Below are positions 26,964 through 35,910 of a DNA stretch of 64,000 bases, piece by piece (position 1 is the stretch's first letter; every line of letters starts with the position of its first letter). This stretch comes from DATKEJ01 sp963768715 (GTDB lineage: Bacteria; Bacteroidota; Rhodothermia; Rhodothermales; DATKEJ01). Under the pieces are notes generated by a model, which saw nothing but the letters and a program-made list of their open reading frames with translations, had not been told where the DNA came from and did not search any database. The position numbers were made by a program, and so were the translations under genes. The stretch lies in assembly GCA_963768715.1 (NCBI GenBank), contig CAVYJC010000011.1:744001-808000 (forward strand), written 5' to 3'.

Positions 26964-27230
26964 CGTTGGCCTCGGTTTCAGGTTCAGACGTCGGTCGGAA
27001 GCATCATGTTGCCGCAGGTGACGAAAATCTACCCCTCCGTTTCGCCGGCTCCGGCATCTCTCTATCACCTGATATGCAGATCCGCTTCGAGTCGAGCCTC
27101 CCTGACGCTCAAACGCCCATTTACGAGATCCAAGTCGAGCAACATTCGCCCCGATGGGCAGCAATTGACGAGCCCCAGGGATTCGACGAAGATAGCAATC
27201 GACGTCAACGAACGTCAGGGCATTTCCTTG
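26964..27230. other. Gap without a convincing gene
   Basis: About 267 bases between the lipoprotein start and the stop of membrane paralog B. Several frames are open on both strands, but none has a plausible start, ribosome binding site or recognisable protein. The minus-strand extension of the lipoprotein frame reads through most of it. Given the indels on both sides, a degraded gene cannot be excluded. Confidence 0.4.
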
Positions 27231-27702
27231 CTACAGGCCCAGTTGCACGACGCCTGTGCCCAGGTGTGCCAGGATATCGGTAATGACCTGCAGCACCAGG
27301 AACACCGGTGCCACGAAGGATGCCAGGACGGCACTGCGGATCGTGACGCACAAGGAGAGCCGACGTCAGAGCATAGTACGATACCGTCGACATCACCGAG
27401 ACCGCATTCACGCCCAGCGGAGCCCCCGCAACCGCAACGGTCGAAGCGATAACGAGCGTAACCATAAAGGCGGCCGCCGCGCTCTTCCACGAGATGTCGT
27501 TTCGGAATAGCACGAGCACACCGGCTAGTGATATCCAGGCGAGTGCCGGAACAATTCGCGTGAGCGACCACATGAGGCGATCGTCGCGCATGAGAATCAG
27601 TCCGTACTCGTGCGACGCTGTCGTGACAACGAGGATGACAAATCCGAGCGCCGTGAGTCCCAAGGCGACGAGCGCATCCTTCTGCTCCGAAACGATATCC
27701 AT
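27231..27702 (-). CDS. Small four-helix membrane protein (paralog B, frameshifted)
   Basis: Starts at ATG 27702 (MDIVSEQKDALVALGL) and has helices around ALVALGLTALGFVILVV, IVPALAWISLAGVLVLF and AFMVTLVIASTVAVA. One extra base near 27348-27358 shifts the frame; in the restored frame the protein continues SYYALTSALL, CVTIRSAVLASFVAPVF, LVLQVITDILAHLGTGV and stops at TAG 27231, giving about 156 residues. The full-length product is clearly related to the protein at 17162-17638, most obviously at the C-terminal YAxTS, LCxxI, VLQxxxDxxxHxxTGV pattern. The function is unknown. The two relatives bracket the sigma-54/ABC/two-component locus. Confidence 0.7.
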
Positions 27703-27877
27703 TGGCCTGTCAGTTCTAGTTGGGTACGAAAAGTCAACGACAGTCGATGCTGACTTATTGTCGCATAGAGACATTATTGTCCCATCCAAGGGGTGGCACA
27801 GGCTTCTGGAGAAATTGGTGGAGCATGCCGGAACCACCGGATCGGCTGGTACTCGAAGAACTTCGCTTTCGTCAAAA

Positions 27878-27911
27878 ACCTGACGGGCCTCAAGACCCGA
27901 CAGGTTTCAAA
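27878..27911. repeat. Two-unit copy of the 17-bp palindromic repeat
   Basis: ACCTGACGGGCCTCAAG (27878-27894) followed by ACCCGACAGGTTTCAAA (27895-27911). These are diverged units of the element at 20452-20511, with the same 17-base period and dyad symmetry. It lies directly at the 3' end of the M28 peptidase gene, whose stop codon (27907-27909) is inside the second unit. Confidence 0.75.
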
Positions 27912-28878
27912 GACACAGCGTCAGCACCGTCGCCGCAGCGAGTTGCGTGGCACGACGAACATTTTCGATATCGACCTTGTCGGGTGTGTCGCTGAGCGTG
28001 TGATAGTTCGGGTCCGCATACGGATAGGATCCAATGAGGAGTACCGCAGGCGCGATTCCGGCATTGACGAATGAGCCGTCGTCGTCGTTGGGTCGCTCAG
28101 CTTCGACCTTCCACTGCTCGAGACCGATCTCGTAGGCACCATTGACCTCCGCGATAAGGTCGGCCAGCTTGTCACCTTCCGGAGTCGAAAATCGGGTGAC
28201 GCTCGTTAACCGACCGTCTTCAACATCCGCGCTGGATTTGCCCCCGATGCTGTCGATATTCAAAACGGCTACGATGTCGAGATCCGATTCGGCCATCCTT
28301 TGAGCGGCATCGACGCTCGTCCAAGGCCAATGCTCCTCGTTGCAGAAGAGGAATTTGATCGTTCTGGCGACATCGCAACCACGCAGCAGCCTGCTGATTT
28401 CCAGCAGCGAGACAACTCCGACGGCATTGTCGTACGCCCCTGGACCACAGCTGAGCCAGCTCTGCGAATCCTTGTGGGCCACGATGACAACAACCTCATT
28501 CGAGGATGATGGTCCCGGTTTTGTGGCGACGATGTTCACCGCGTCGTACCAGGGCTCGTGCGCAAGCGGCTTCCTAAACCCCCACGCCACGGTCGGATCC
28601 CGCACGAATGCCTGGACAGGAACGGTTTCCGTTGCAATCCCATACCCACCCTCATTCAGAATGCCGGCAATGAAGTCATCGGCCTCATAAAGCGTGCACT
28701 TTTCGTGGCCCGGCAGAGAGTAGTTGAGGGTCCGGCACGGCAACGGATCATTCGCCAGATAGAAGAGATCTCGCCGAATTCGCTCAGCGTCGACGGCGTG
28801 CAGCATCTCACGGATCTCGTCCAATAGAGGCCTCGTCAAAATTGGGATTGAGCTGGAATCAGTTGTACCCGAATTCAC
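27907..28878 (-). CDS. M28-family zinc metallopeptidase
   Basis: Aminopeptidase-like protein of 323 residues. Co-catalytic zinc ligands are recognisable in order: VVIVAHKDS (His and Asp), GAYDNAVGV (bridging Asp), FCNEEHWPW (Glu pair, catalytic base plus ligand), VLNIDSIGG (Asp) and YHTLSDTPD (His). No signal peptide is seen, so it may be cytoplasmic or secreted by another route. The first codon, GTG at 28878, lies inside the era gene (20-base overlap); a TTG at 28839 is a possible alternative. The last codons run into a palindromic repeat. It is probably co-transcribed with era. Confidence 0.88.
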   Translation of the reverse strand: MNSGTTDSSSIPILTRPLLDEIREMLHAVDAERIRRDLFYLANDPLPCRTLNYSLPGHEKCTLYEADDFIAGILNEGGYGIATETVPVQAFVRDPTVAWGFRKPLAHEPWYDAVNIVATKPGPSSSNEVVVIVAHKDSQSWLSCGPGAYDNAVGVVSLLEISRLLRGCDVARTIKFLFCNEEHWPWTSVDAAQRMAESDLDIVAVLNIDSIGGKSSADVEDGRLTSVTRFSTPEGDKLADLIAEVNGAYEIGLEQWKVEAERPNDDDGSFVNAGIAPAVLLIGSYPYADPNYHTLSDTPDKVDIENVRRATQLAAATVLTLCL

Positions 28879-29785
28879 GCAGCCTGCCGTCCGAATTGCG
28901 CCACCCGGGCCGGACCTTCACGAAGAGGCGAAGGAATACGTCACGACCCAGCATTTCTTCGATATCTCGCCGCGCTGCAATGCCGATCCGTTTCAGTCCA
29001 CTGCCCCTCTTGCCGATAATAATCCCCTTCTGTGATTCCCGCTCGACCACGATATCGGCATCGATGAGATCCTTCTGCCCTTCGCGCTCGCCCCACGCAG
29101 CAATGTTGACCTGTACCGAGTACGGCACCTCGGCGTGGAAATTCTCGAAGATCTTCTCGCGGACAATCTCCGCCACGAAGAACCGCTCGGGATGCTCGGT
29201 TACCATTTCCCTAGGATAGTACTCGGGACCGACGGGCAACAACGAGGCGACCTCCTGGATCAGCGAATCCAGCCCCTTCGCGTTCTTTGCCGAGACGGGC
29301 ACAACGGCCGCGTAGGTTCGAACGTCAGAACCTTTCGCCGCCAACTCCAAAGCCTGGTCTTTGGATACGAGATCGAGCTTATTGATCACGAGTACGGCCG
29401 GCGTATCGCCGAATTGCAGATCCGCGTCGAAATCAGGCTTCTTGCTCGAGGCATCCACCATATGAATGATCACATCGGCATCGCGCAGCGCCGCCTGAAG
29501 GCTCCGCATCATGACGCGCTGGAGCCCATACTTGGGTTCGATGTTCCCCGGCGTGTCGACGAATATGATCTGATGGGCATCCGTCGAAAGAATCCCGAGT
29601 ATCCGGTGGCGCGTCGTCTGAGCCTTCCGCGTTACGATGGACAGTTTCATGCCCACCAGCGCGTTCATCAACGTACTCTTTCCAACATTCGGCTTACCGA
29701 CAAGCGCTACGTAACCGCTTCGGAACGTCTCGTCCGCAACCGCTTGCCCATTGCCGCTTCTTCGTCTCGTGTCGTTTGAACCCAT
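28859..29785 (-). CDS. era: GTPase Era, ribosome assembly
   Basis: 308-residue GTPase that binds 16S rRNA near its 3' end and acts in 30S maturation. G1 is GKPNVGKSTL, G3 lies in FVDTPGNIEPK, and G4 is VINKLD. The C-terminal KH domain is complete (ERESQKGIIIGKRGSGLKRI) and ends SDGRLREFGYN. The roughly 25 extra residues at the N terminus are low in complexity; the ATG at 29785 is nevertheless the first good start. It overlaps the M28 peptidase gene downstream by 20 bases, and pdxJ lies 58 bases upstream in the same direction. Confidence 0.96.
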   Translation of the reverse strand: MGSNDTRRRSGNGQAVADETFRSGYVALVGKPNVGKSTLMNALVGMKLSIVTRKAQTTRHRILGILSTDAHQIIFVDTPGNIEPKYGLQRVMMRSLQAALRDADVIIHMVDASSKKPDFDADLQFGDTPAVLVINKLDLVSKDQALELAAKGSDVRTYAAVVPVSAKNAKGLDSLIQEVASLLPVGPEYYPREMVTEHPERFFVAEIVREKIFENFHAEVPYSVQVNIAAWGEREGQKDLIDADIVVERESQKGIIIGKRGSGLKRIGIAARRDIEEMLGRDVFLRLFVKVRPGWRNSDGRLREFGYN

Positions 29786-29843
29786 AGATAGGTCTTACGG
29801 TTAACTAACGCATCGGTTTGCCGCCCCTTCTCCAGCCCTCGCC

Positions 29844-30572
29844 TCAGACAGAAGTGGCACGAACGAGCGCCAGCATGCGGCGGACTGCTTCGTCGAGTCC
29901 AACAAAAAGAGATTCGGCGATGACGGCAAACCCTACGGACACCTCAGAAAGATGGGGCACGGCTTCACCAAACATGGAATAATTCTCATAGTCCAAACCG
30001 TGACCCGCATGCACCTCTAGCCCGAGCTCGTGCGCGGTGCGAGCCGCCGCCGCAAACCGGTCGAGGAAGTGCCCCCGGTTGCCTTCCTTCCATGCATTGG
30101 CATATTCGCCCGTATGAAATTCGACTGCATCACATCCGGCCGCAAAGGATGCCTCCACCTGGCGCAAATCCGGATCGATAAACGCCGCAACTTCGATTCC
30201 GGCCTCTCTCAGGCGGGGTACCGCCTCTTTCAACCGACCCAGCGAAGAAATTGCGTCCAGGCCACCCTCGGTGGTCAACTCCTCCCGGCGTTCGGGCACC
30301 AATGTCGCCAGATCAGGCGCCGTCCGAACGCAGATATCTACGATCTCGGGTGAGAGTGACAGCTCGAAATCCAGTTTCCCCTTTACCGAATCCCGCAATC
30401 GGCGAGCGTCGTCGTCGCGGATGTGACGACGATCCTCCCTCAAATGAAACACAATGCCGTCGGCGCCCGCTGCCTCACACATCTCCGCAGCCCGAATGGG
30501 ATCCGGGAAGTTCTCCCCCCGGGCGTTCCGGAGCGTGGCAACATGGTCGATATTGATGAGCAGTCTCGTCAC
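29844..30572 (-). CDS. pdxJ: Pyridoxine 5'-phosphate synthase PdxJ
   Basis: Condenses 1-deoxy-D-xylulose 5-phosphate with 3-amino-1-hydroxyacetone 1-phosphate in the DXP-dependent vitamin B6 pathway. The TIM-barrel protein starts with the family hallmark RLLINIDHVATLRNARG and retains GADGIVFHLREDRRHI, FELSLSPEI, EVAAFIDPD, VEFHTGEYA and EVHAGHGLDYEN, the conserved active-site strands. GTG at 30572 is chosen because it puts the start two residues before LLINIDHV, as in relatives; a GTG 15 bases upstream would add five residues. No other B6 gene is present. Confidence 0.95.
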   Translation of the reverse strand: MTRLLINIDHVATLRNARGENFPDPIRAAEMCEAAGADGIVFHLREDRRHIRDDDARRLRDSVKGKLDFELSLSPEIVDICVRTAPDLATLVPERREELTTEGGLDAISSLGRLKEAVPRLREAGIEVAAFIDPDLRQVEASFAAGCDAVEFHTGEYANAWKEGNRGHFLDRFAAAARTAHELGLEVHAGHGLDYENYSMFGEAVPHLSEVSVGFAVIAESLFVGLDEAVRRMLALVRATSV

Positions 30573-30698
30573 GCCGCAAAGATACACAGGAGGTTAATTA
30601 AGGTCATTGCAAGCCACTTTTAGCGATTATCATTCCCTGTATTTATTTTGCGCTTCTCGTTACAGAGACCTATCCCTGACCGGAGAGCACGAAACCCA

Positions 30699-31160
30699 AT
30701 GGCAAAACAAACCAAAAGCAGCCTGATAGTCATCCAGGCAGGTTTGGCAGTCGTAATTCTTGTCCTCGCGTACTTCCTCTACGACGCCATCACGTCTCCG
30801 TGGGCGGCGGTCGAGCATCAGCACGCACTGACCGCTGAAACACGAGAGCGAATGGACGACGTTCGGGTCGCCCTTCGTCGCTTCGAAGAAGCCAACGGCA
30901 GGTTTCCGCAGACCATCGACTCGCTGGCGCAGTTCGTGCGGACCGACTCGATACTGGCGTCAAACCCCGACAGCATTTTTGGAGCCACGTTCAATCCAGA
31001 CTCGTTCCTCTACTCGGCCAGACATCCGAAAATGTTCGAGTACAGCCTGAACGATACCTCTCGGGTCAAGATTTATCTTTTGAAGGATCCGGACAGCGAC
31101 GACCACATTGGCTCGGCGCAGCCCGACATTACACAGCTACACGCTGCCAGCTGGGAGTAG
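30699..31160 (+). CDS. Single-pass membrane protein of unknown function
   Basis: 153 residues starting at ATG 30699 (MAKQTKSSLIVIQAG). One N-terminal membrane helix (LIVIQAGLAVVILVLAYFLY) is followed by a helix (TAETRERMDDVRVALRRFEE) and a segment NGRFPQTIDSLAQFV, which recalls the N terminus of type II secretion pseudopilins and similar proteins that carry LREALEAYKADNGRYP-like text. The rest (NPDSFLYSARHPKMFEYSL) reads like a short beta domain. It may be a pseudopilin-like or envelope assembly protein, but this is a weak analogy. It is divergent from pdxJ and 43 bases before the DUF3822-like gene. Confidence 0.7.
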   Translation: MAKQTKSSLIVIQAGLAVVILVLAYFLYDAITSPWAAVEHQHALTAETRERMDDVRVALRRFEEANGRFPQTIDSLAQFVRTDSILASNPDSIFGATFNPDSFLYSARHPKMFEYSLNDTSRVKIYLLKDPDSDDHIGSAQPDITQLHAASWE

Positions 31161-31203
31161 CGCAGACTGCCCCGGGTAACGCTGGCGGACCACGGAGTTA
31201 CCC

Positions 31204-32059
31204 ATGCTTGCCTGCTGGGAAATCGATCGAGATGTTTTCCGGTACGTGGAGGCTGGACGCGACGAGTTCGGCATTCCGAGACCTACCTTCGGTCGATCCG
31301 TCAACGTCGGGCACAACCTGACGAAACTTCCTCAGGCCGGCCGCTGGCCGGAACTATCTCTGGTCACATCGCCAACAGAGAACGACGGCGCCGTGCTCGT
31401 GCTGCATCCTTGGGCATGTGTAACGTTCTTCACCGCCGTCCCTGCTTCCTGGGATCCAGGAGACGTCAAGAACGCGCGTCGAGGAGGAAGCTCGTCTGAT
31501 CACCGGCAACACCGATTATCTCGTTGAGCAGGAATACGTCCGAAGCTGTGTTATGGGCAACGAGCGTGTGGACCATCTCTTCGTGACATGCGTCCCCGCC
31601 TCCATCCGGGAGCTAACGCATCGCCTTTCGCACAAGTCCGTGCAAATCCGCAACAGCCTGAGCGTCGTCGCCAGCCTGATCATGGAATCACCTGCGACTG
31701 ACGGCCTGACGCTGATCCTTGGATGGTATGATCGTCACCTGGAGGTCATCGTCGTTCAGAACCGGGAATGGCTTTTTGGTGGATATTCGCCGTATCGGGA
31801 CCCCCATGACTGCCTCTACTACATCGCCTCGCTCCTCGACAAGCTTGGCCTTAATACGCTCGATTTGAAGGAAATCCTGCAGTATGGATCGTCCATCGAA
31901 GCCGCACCCAATGGATCGATGACCCAATTGTTTGCGACGCAACCCAGCGTGCTCCGTCCGGCGAGTGCGTTTCCGGATGCGCGCGAGACTTTCCTCGCGC
32001 AGCCCGCGTTCGTACCCTGCGCAGGCGCCGTACTCATGCAGCTTTTTGCCGAAGTCTGA
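31204..32059 (+). CDS. DUF3822-like protein (frameshifted), upstream of rsmD
   Basis: Two adjacent open frames form one protein of about 284 residues. The first runs from ATG 31204 to HPWACVTFFTAVP; near 31465-31475 the frame shifts and continues RVEEEARLITGNTDYLVEQ, then VDHLFVTCVPASIREL, with the stop at 32057-32059. The C-terminal half has the typical DUF3822 pattern: GWYDRHLEVIVVQNREWLFG, then a Tyr-His/Asp and CLYYIASLLDKLGL, and a final LRPASAF. In Bacteroidota such a gene commonly precedes rsmD and coaD, exactly as here. The biochemical function is unknown; an actin-like ATPase fold has been proposed for the family. The shift is probably a consensus error. Confidence 0.75.
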
Positions 32060-32125
32060 TTCGTCGACGGACGACAGCGCTGCCGGCGCCTCCCTTCCGT
32101 CCGACAAGCCAAGTCATCCTCGTCC

Positions 32126-32695
32126 ATGCGCATCATTGCGGGAAAGTTCAAGGGCCGCCGGCTGAAGTCTCCGCAGGGCCGAAATACACGTCCGACGACC
32201 GACCGAGTCCGTGAGGCAATCTTCAATTTGCTCGGCACGCGCATGGATATCACGAACGCCGAGGTCCTCGATCTGTTTTGTGGAACGGGTGCGTTCGGAT
32301 TCGAAGCGCTGAGCCGCGGCGCGGCGCATGCCGTGTTCGTGGATCTGAATCGTCACGCGATCCAAACAGCGGCTGCCAACGCATCCGCACTCGATGCCGA
32401 GGACCAATGCCGTTTCCTCATGCGGGATGGAATCCGCTACCTGAAGAACCCCAAGACCCCAACGTTCGACCTCGTCTTCGCCGACCCCCCCTATGCGTTT
32501 GGATCGATCGCAGCAATCCCACAACTCGTCGCTCCGTTGTTGAGATCAGACGGCGTGCTCGTACTGGAGCACGATCCCGACCATGATTTCGAGGAAGGGC
32601 TGAACGAAATAGAAAGCCGAGCCTACGGACGAACAATTGTGACTATCTTCCGTGCACCAACGCAATCGACCTCGAATCAGGTGGAGGAATCATGA
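32126..32695 (+). CDS. rsmD: 16S rRNA (guanine966-N2)-methyltransferase RsmD
   Basis: 189-residue SAM-dependent methyltransferase of 16S rRNA. The N terminus MRIIAGKFKGRRLKSPQG and TRPTTDRVREAIFN are diagnostic, with SAM-binding VLDLFCGTGAFGFEAL and the catalytic FADPPYAF motif. It is 66 bases after the DUF3822-like gene and overlaps coaD by 4 bases (ATGA); a strong ribosome binding site GGAGGAAT for coaD lies within its 3' end. The pair rsmD-coaD is widespread. Confidence 0.96.
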   Translation: MRIIAGKFKGRRLKSPQGRNTRPTTDRVREAIFNLLGTRMDITNAEVLDLFCGTGAFGFEALSRGAAHAVFVDLNRHAIQTAAANASALDAEDQCRFLMRDGIRYLKNPKTPTFDLVFADPPYAFGSIAAIPQLVAPLLRSDGVLVLEHDPDHDFEEGLNEIESRAYGRTIVTIFRAPTQSTSNQVEES

Positions 32696-33198
32696 TAGGA
32701 ACGGATCACGCCCATCGTCTGGCGTTATTTCCAGGCACGTTCGATCCGTTTACGCTGGGCCATCTCGACGTGCTCAATCGCGCACTTTCGGTCTTCGACC
32801 GTATCGATGTCACGGTGGCGGTAAACACGGCCAAGACGCCTATTCTGAGTCTGGAGGAGCGCTGCGAGCTCATCCTCGCCACGGTTTCGGACATGCATGG
32901 GGTCTCGGTCACCGCCTTCGATGGGCTTCTCGTTGATCACGCACGCGCCACCGGTGCAACGGCCATCGTGAGGGGACTGAGACAGGTGAACGACCTCGAT
33001 TACGAACAGCGCATGGCTTTTGCGAACCGGCGCATGTTTCCCGAGTTGGAGACCGTTTTCTTCATGCCGTCAGAACAGTATGCGCTGATCAGCGGTTCAC
33101 TGGTTCGAGAGATTTACCGTTGGGGCGGCGACATCACACCTTTTGTACCACCTCCCATTGCTGAAGCATTGCTTTCGCGACGTGCCGCCACCGATTGA
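32692..33198 (+). CDS. coaD: Phosphopantetheine adenylyltransferase CoaD
   Basis: Transfers AMP from ATP to 4'-phosphopantetheine, the penultimate step of coenzyme A synthesis. 168 residues. The nucleotidyltransferase signature is FPGTFDPFTLGHLDVLNR (TLGH, H24), followed by GLLVDHARATGATAIVRGLR, DYEQRMAFANRRMFPELETV and a variant of the ISSTLVRE motif (ISGSLVREI). The start codon overlaps the rsmD stop. Confidence 0.96.
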   Translation: MIGTDHAHRLALFPGTFDPFTLGHLDVLNRALSVFDRIDVTVAVNTAKTPILSLEERCELILATVSDMHGVSVTAFDGLLVDHARATGATAIVRGLRQVNDLDYEQRMAFANRRMFPELETVFFMPSEQYALISGSLVREIYRWGGDITPFVPPPIAEALLSRRAATD

Positions 33199-33213
33199 CA
33201 GGCGAAACCACAA

Positions 33214-34425
33214 ATGAATTTTAGCATCAACCCGTATGTGGCGCAGATGCGCCCGTCGAAGACGCTGGCTATTTCCGCCCGGGCGCGTGAGCTCCAGAGG
33301 GAAGGGAAGCCTGTAATCGCTTTGAGCGCCGGAGAACCCGACTTCCCGACACCGCGGATTGTTTCGGAAGCCGGCATGATGGCTATCCAGGACGGGCATA
33401 CAACCTATACCGACGTGGCCGGTCTGCTGGCTCTGCGTCAGGGTATCGCAGATAAGCTCGCCCGCGAGAACGGCGTTGAGTACAGCCCCGATGAGATTCT
33501 GTGCTGCAACGGCGCCAAACAGGCGGTGGCTCAGGGAATCCTCGCCATCTGTGGTCCAGGCGACGACGTCCTGATCCCGGCTCCCTACTGGGTAAGCTAT
33601 CCGGACATGACCCTCCTGTCCGGCGCGACGCCTCGCTTTATTCAGACGACAGCTCAGCAAGATTACCGGACCAGTGCCGAAGAAATAGAAAGGCATCTTA
33701 CGGAGCGCACCCGCATCCTGGTACTCTGTTCGCCGTCGAATCCGACCGGGTCCGTCTATTCCCGACCCGAACTCGAGGCCATTGCCGAGGTCGTTTCGCG
33801 GCATGACTTCCTGTTTGTCCTTTCGGATGAGATCTACGAACGGATCGTCTTCGGCGTCGAGCACGTCTGCTTCGCATCACTTCCGGGTATGCGCGAAAAG
33901 ACGATCACGATTAACGGTTTCTCGAAAGCTTTCGCAATGACGGGCTGGCGCCTTGGCTACATGGCGGCGCCCCGGCGCGTGATTGACGCGGCGAAGAAGA
34001 TCCAGAGTCAAACCACCTCGGGTCCATCGAATATTTCACAGCACGCTGGACTCAAAGCCCTTGTCCTCGACAGTGAGTCGATTGATGTGATGGTTAATGA
34101 ATTCCAGCGGAGAAGAGATTTCGTACACTCCGAACTGTTGAAAATCGAGGGCATTGTCTGTCCCAAACCGGACGGCGCCTTCTATCTCTTTCCCAACGTC
34201 TCGGCTTTTTACGGAACGATTACCCCGGATGGAATGCCGGTCACAGACAGCGAGAGCCTGTGCCTTTACTTGCTCGAAAAGTGTCTTGTCGCGCTCGTGC
34301 CCGGGAGCGCCTTTGGCGACGACAACGGCCTTCGAATATCTTACGCCGCTTCGATGGATGACTTGACGGAGGCCACTCGCCGCATCACCAAAGGCCTGGC
34401 CGCTCTCCAAAGAGCTGCGCAATGA
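33214..34425 (+). CDS. Class I pyridoxal-phosphate aminotransferase, aspartate type
   Basis: 403 residues of the thermophile-type aspartate aminotransferase subgroup (fold type I). Visible features: SAGEPDFPTP (37-46), the aromatic PLP-stacking segment IPAPYWVSYPDM, CSPSNPTGS with the substrate-binding Asn, SDEIYERIVF with the PLP-pyridine Asp, and the Schiff-base Lys K238 in NGFSKAFAMTGWRLGYM. It probably exchanges aspartate and oxaloacetate or a related amino acid such as prephenate. It follows coaD by 15 bases and may be co-transcribed. Confidence 0.93.
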   Translation: MNFSINPYVAQMRPSKTLAISARARELQREGKPVIALSAGEPDFPTPRIVSEAGMMAIQDGHTTYTDVAGLLALRQGIADKLARENGVEYSPDEILCCNGAKQAVAQGILAICGPGDDVLIPAPYWVSYPDMTLLSGATPRFIQTTAQQDYRTSAEEIERHLTERTRILVLCSPSNPTGSVYSRPELEAIAEVVSRHDFLFVLSDEIYERIVFGVEHVCFASLPGMREKTITINGFSKAFAMTGWRLGYMAAPRRVIDAAKKIQSQTTSGPSNISQHAGLKALVLDSESIDVMVNEFQRRRDFVHSELLKIEGIVCPKPDGAFYLFPNVSAFYGTITPDGMPVTDSESLCLYLLEKCLVALVPGSAFGDDNGLRISYAASMDDLTEATRRITKGLAALQRAAQ

Positions 34426-34664
34426 ATGCACATTGGGGGGCAGTCTGTATCCCTGGGAACGATTCGTCAGCGGGGCGGTGTGCAGGGGGCATTTTGAGAC
34501 AACTTTCCCCATTTCATCGATCCGCACAGTTTTGTCGAACCTGCGAACAGAATATGCGTACATGAGCCCTTTGACCAGACCACTTCCGGAGCGATAGCAT
34601 CTCAGAGTCAAGCATAGATACAACCCGGTCGACGTACGCAGAGTCAAGACCCGATCTGCTGGCA
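34426..34664. other. Intergenic gap before the site-2 protease
   Basis: 239 bases with no open frame that has a plausible start and no RNA gene recognised. AGAGTCAAG occurs twice (34610-34618 and 34640-34648). It probably holds the promoter of the downstream M50 gene, but no clear element was identified. Confidence 0.4.
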
Positions 34665-35813
34665 GTGAGCCATGTGTCGAATCGGTACTGGCTTCATGCG
34701 CTGCTTTTCGTGGTGACCCTGGGTTCGACGGTGTATGCGGGTACCGAGCTCGCGGGCCGTTGGCTGCTGTACTCTCAGCCTGACGGCTGGGTGGTTGCCG
34801 TCTCCGACGGCCTGCGCTACAGTCTCTCGCTCCTTTTCTTCCTGACGGTTCACGAGTTCGGCCATTATTTCGCGGCACGATTTCATTCCGTTCTCGTCAC
34901 ACTTCCCTACTACATCCCTTCGCCCTTCTTTTTTGTACCGTTCAACCTTGGGACGTTCGGCGCCGTGATCCGCATCCGCGACCAGGTTCCAAGTTCTCGG
35001 AAGCTTTTCGATATCGGCGTGGCCGGTCCAATCGCAGGCTTCGTCGCCGCCCTGATCGTCCTGACAATCGGCCTGGCAACGATGCCGGACTATTCCTACT
35101 TCCTCGATTTGCCGGGCCACAATGAGATCAAAGACCTGATCTTCAGGGGCGAGATCCTCCCTCCCGTGTCACCCACCGCATTTCCAACGATCTACGTCGG
35201 CATGACGCCGCTGTTCTGGCTCCTTTCTCTCGTCTTCCCCAACATGCCTCCGCTCTACGAGATTTATCATTTCCCGATTCTTTTTGCGGGCTGGCTGGGT
35301 CTGTTCTTCACGGCGCTGAATCTGCTGCCTGTGGGTCAGCTTGATGGGGGTCACATTCTCTATTCACTGGTAGGACGTGTCTGGCACGGGCGGCTTGCAC
35401 GAGCCTTCGTCCTGCTCCTGCTCACCTCCGCGAGCATCGGATTCGCGATAGATATGGGTCCGGTGATGGAGTCATATATGATCTACGGCGGTCTAGTCAA
35501 CTGGATCATTCTTTCCGGACTTCTGTTCTTCTTCCTGAACCGGATATTTGAAGGTGACTTGATAATAACGGGAGTGGCACTCGCGGCCGTGGTGATGATT
35601 ACCGTGCTGGCCGTTCGCATCGGCACTCCCATAACCAACTATGGATACAGTGGCTGGTTTTTCTGGTGCGCGCTCATCGTCCTCTTTATCAAGGTGGATC
35701 ACCCACCCGTGTTGTACCACGAACCACTTACGAGGGGAAGGCGATGGTTGGGTATCCTCAGTTTCGTTATCTTCGCGCTCTGCTTTAGCATCCGGCCCAT
35801 CTATGTCGCATAA
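34665..35813 (+). CDS. Site-2 protease family (M50) membrane metalloprotease
   Basis: 382 residues, with about eight membrane helices. The zinc motif HEFGH (63-67, in LTVHEFGHYFAARF) lies in one helix and the third ligand in NLLPVGQLDGGHILYSL. The segment PSSRKLFDIGVAGPIAGFVA between them is typical of the plant EGY/bacterial group III site-2 proteases, which lack PDZ domains. It would cut membrane-embedded substrates. The start is GTG 34665. The gene stands alone, 239 bases after the aminotransferase gene; no anti-sigma factor gene, a common substrate partner, is nearby. Confidence 0.92.
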   Translation: MSHVSNRYWLHALLFVVTLGSTVYAGTELAGRWLLYSQPDGWVVAVSDGLRYSLSLLFFLTVHEFGHYFAARFHSVLVTLPYYIPSPFFFVPFNLGTFGAVIRIRDQVPSSRKLFDIGVAGPIAGFVAALIVLTIGLATMPDYSYFLDLPGHNEIKDLIFRGEILPPVSPTAFPTIYVGMTPLFWLLSLVFPNMPPLYEIYHFPILFAGWLGLFFTALNLLPVGQLDGGHILYSLVGRVWHGRLARAFVLLLLTSASIGFAIDMGPVMESYMIYGGLVNWIILSGLLFFFLNRIFEGDLIITGVALAAVVMITVLAVRIGTPITNYGYSGWFFWCALIVLFIKVDHPPVLYHEPLTRGRRWLGILSFVIFALCFSIRPIYVA

Positions 35814-35910
35814 TCAGACGTTTCACCGAGTCATCCTGGAGAGAGCCTGAGCTCATTGCTACAGTAACTGCCTTCAAGTTTTAAGACCCGAGGCATCGGA
35901 GCAACCAAAG

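Noticed and set aside
26963..27164. 67-codon N-terminal extension of the lipoprotein
   Set aside because: The extension would place the lipoprotein signal peptide in the middle of the protein and shows no conserved features; GTG 26963 gives a normal signal peptide start.
33097..33864. 255-residue minus-strand open frame
   Set aside because: Antisense to coaD and the aminotransferase; no family features.
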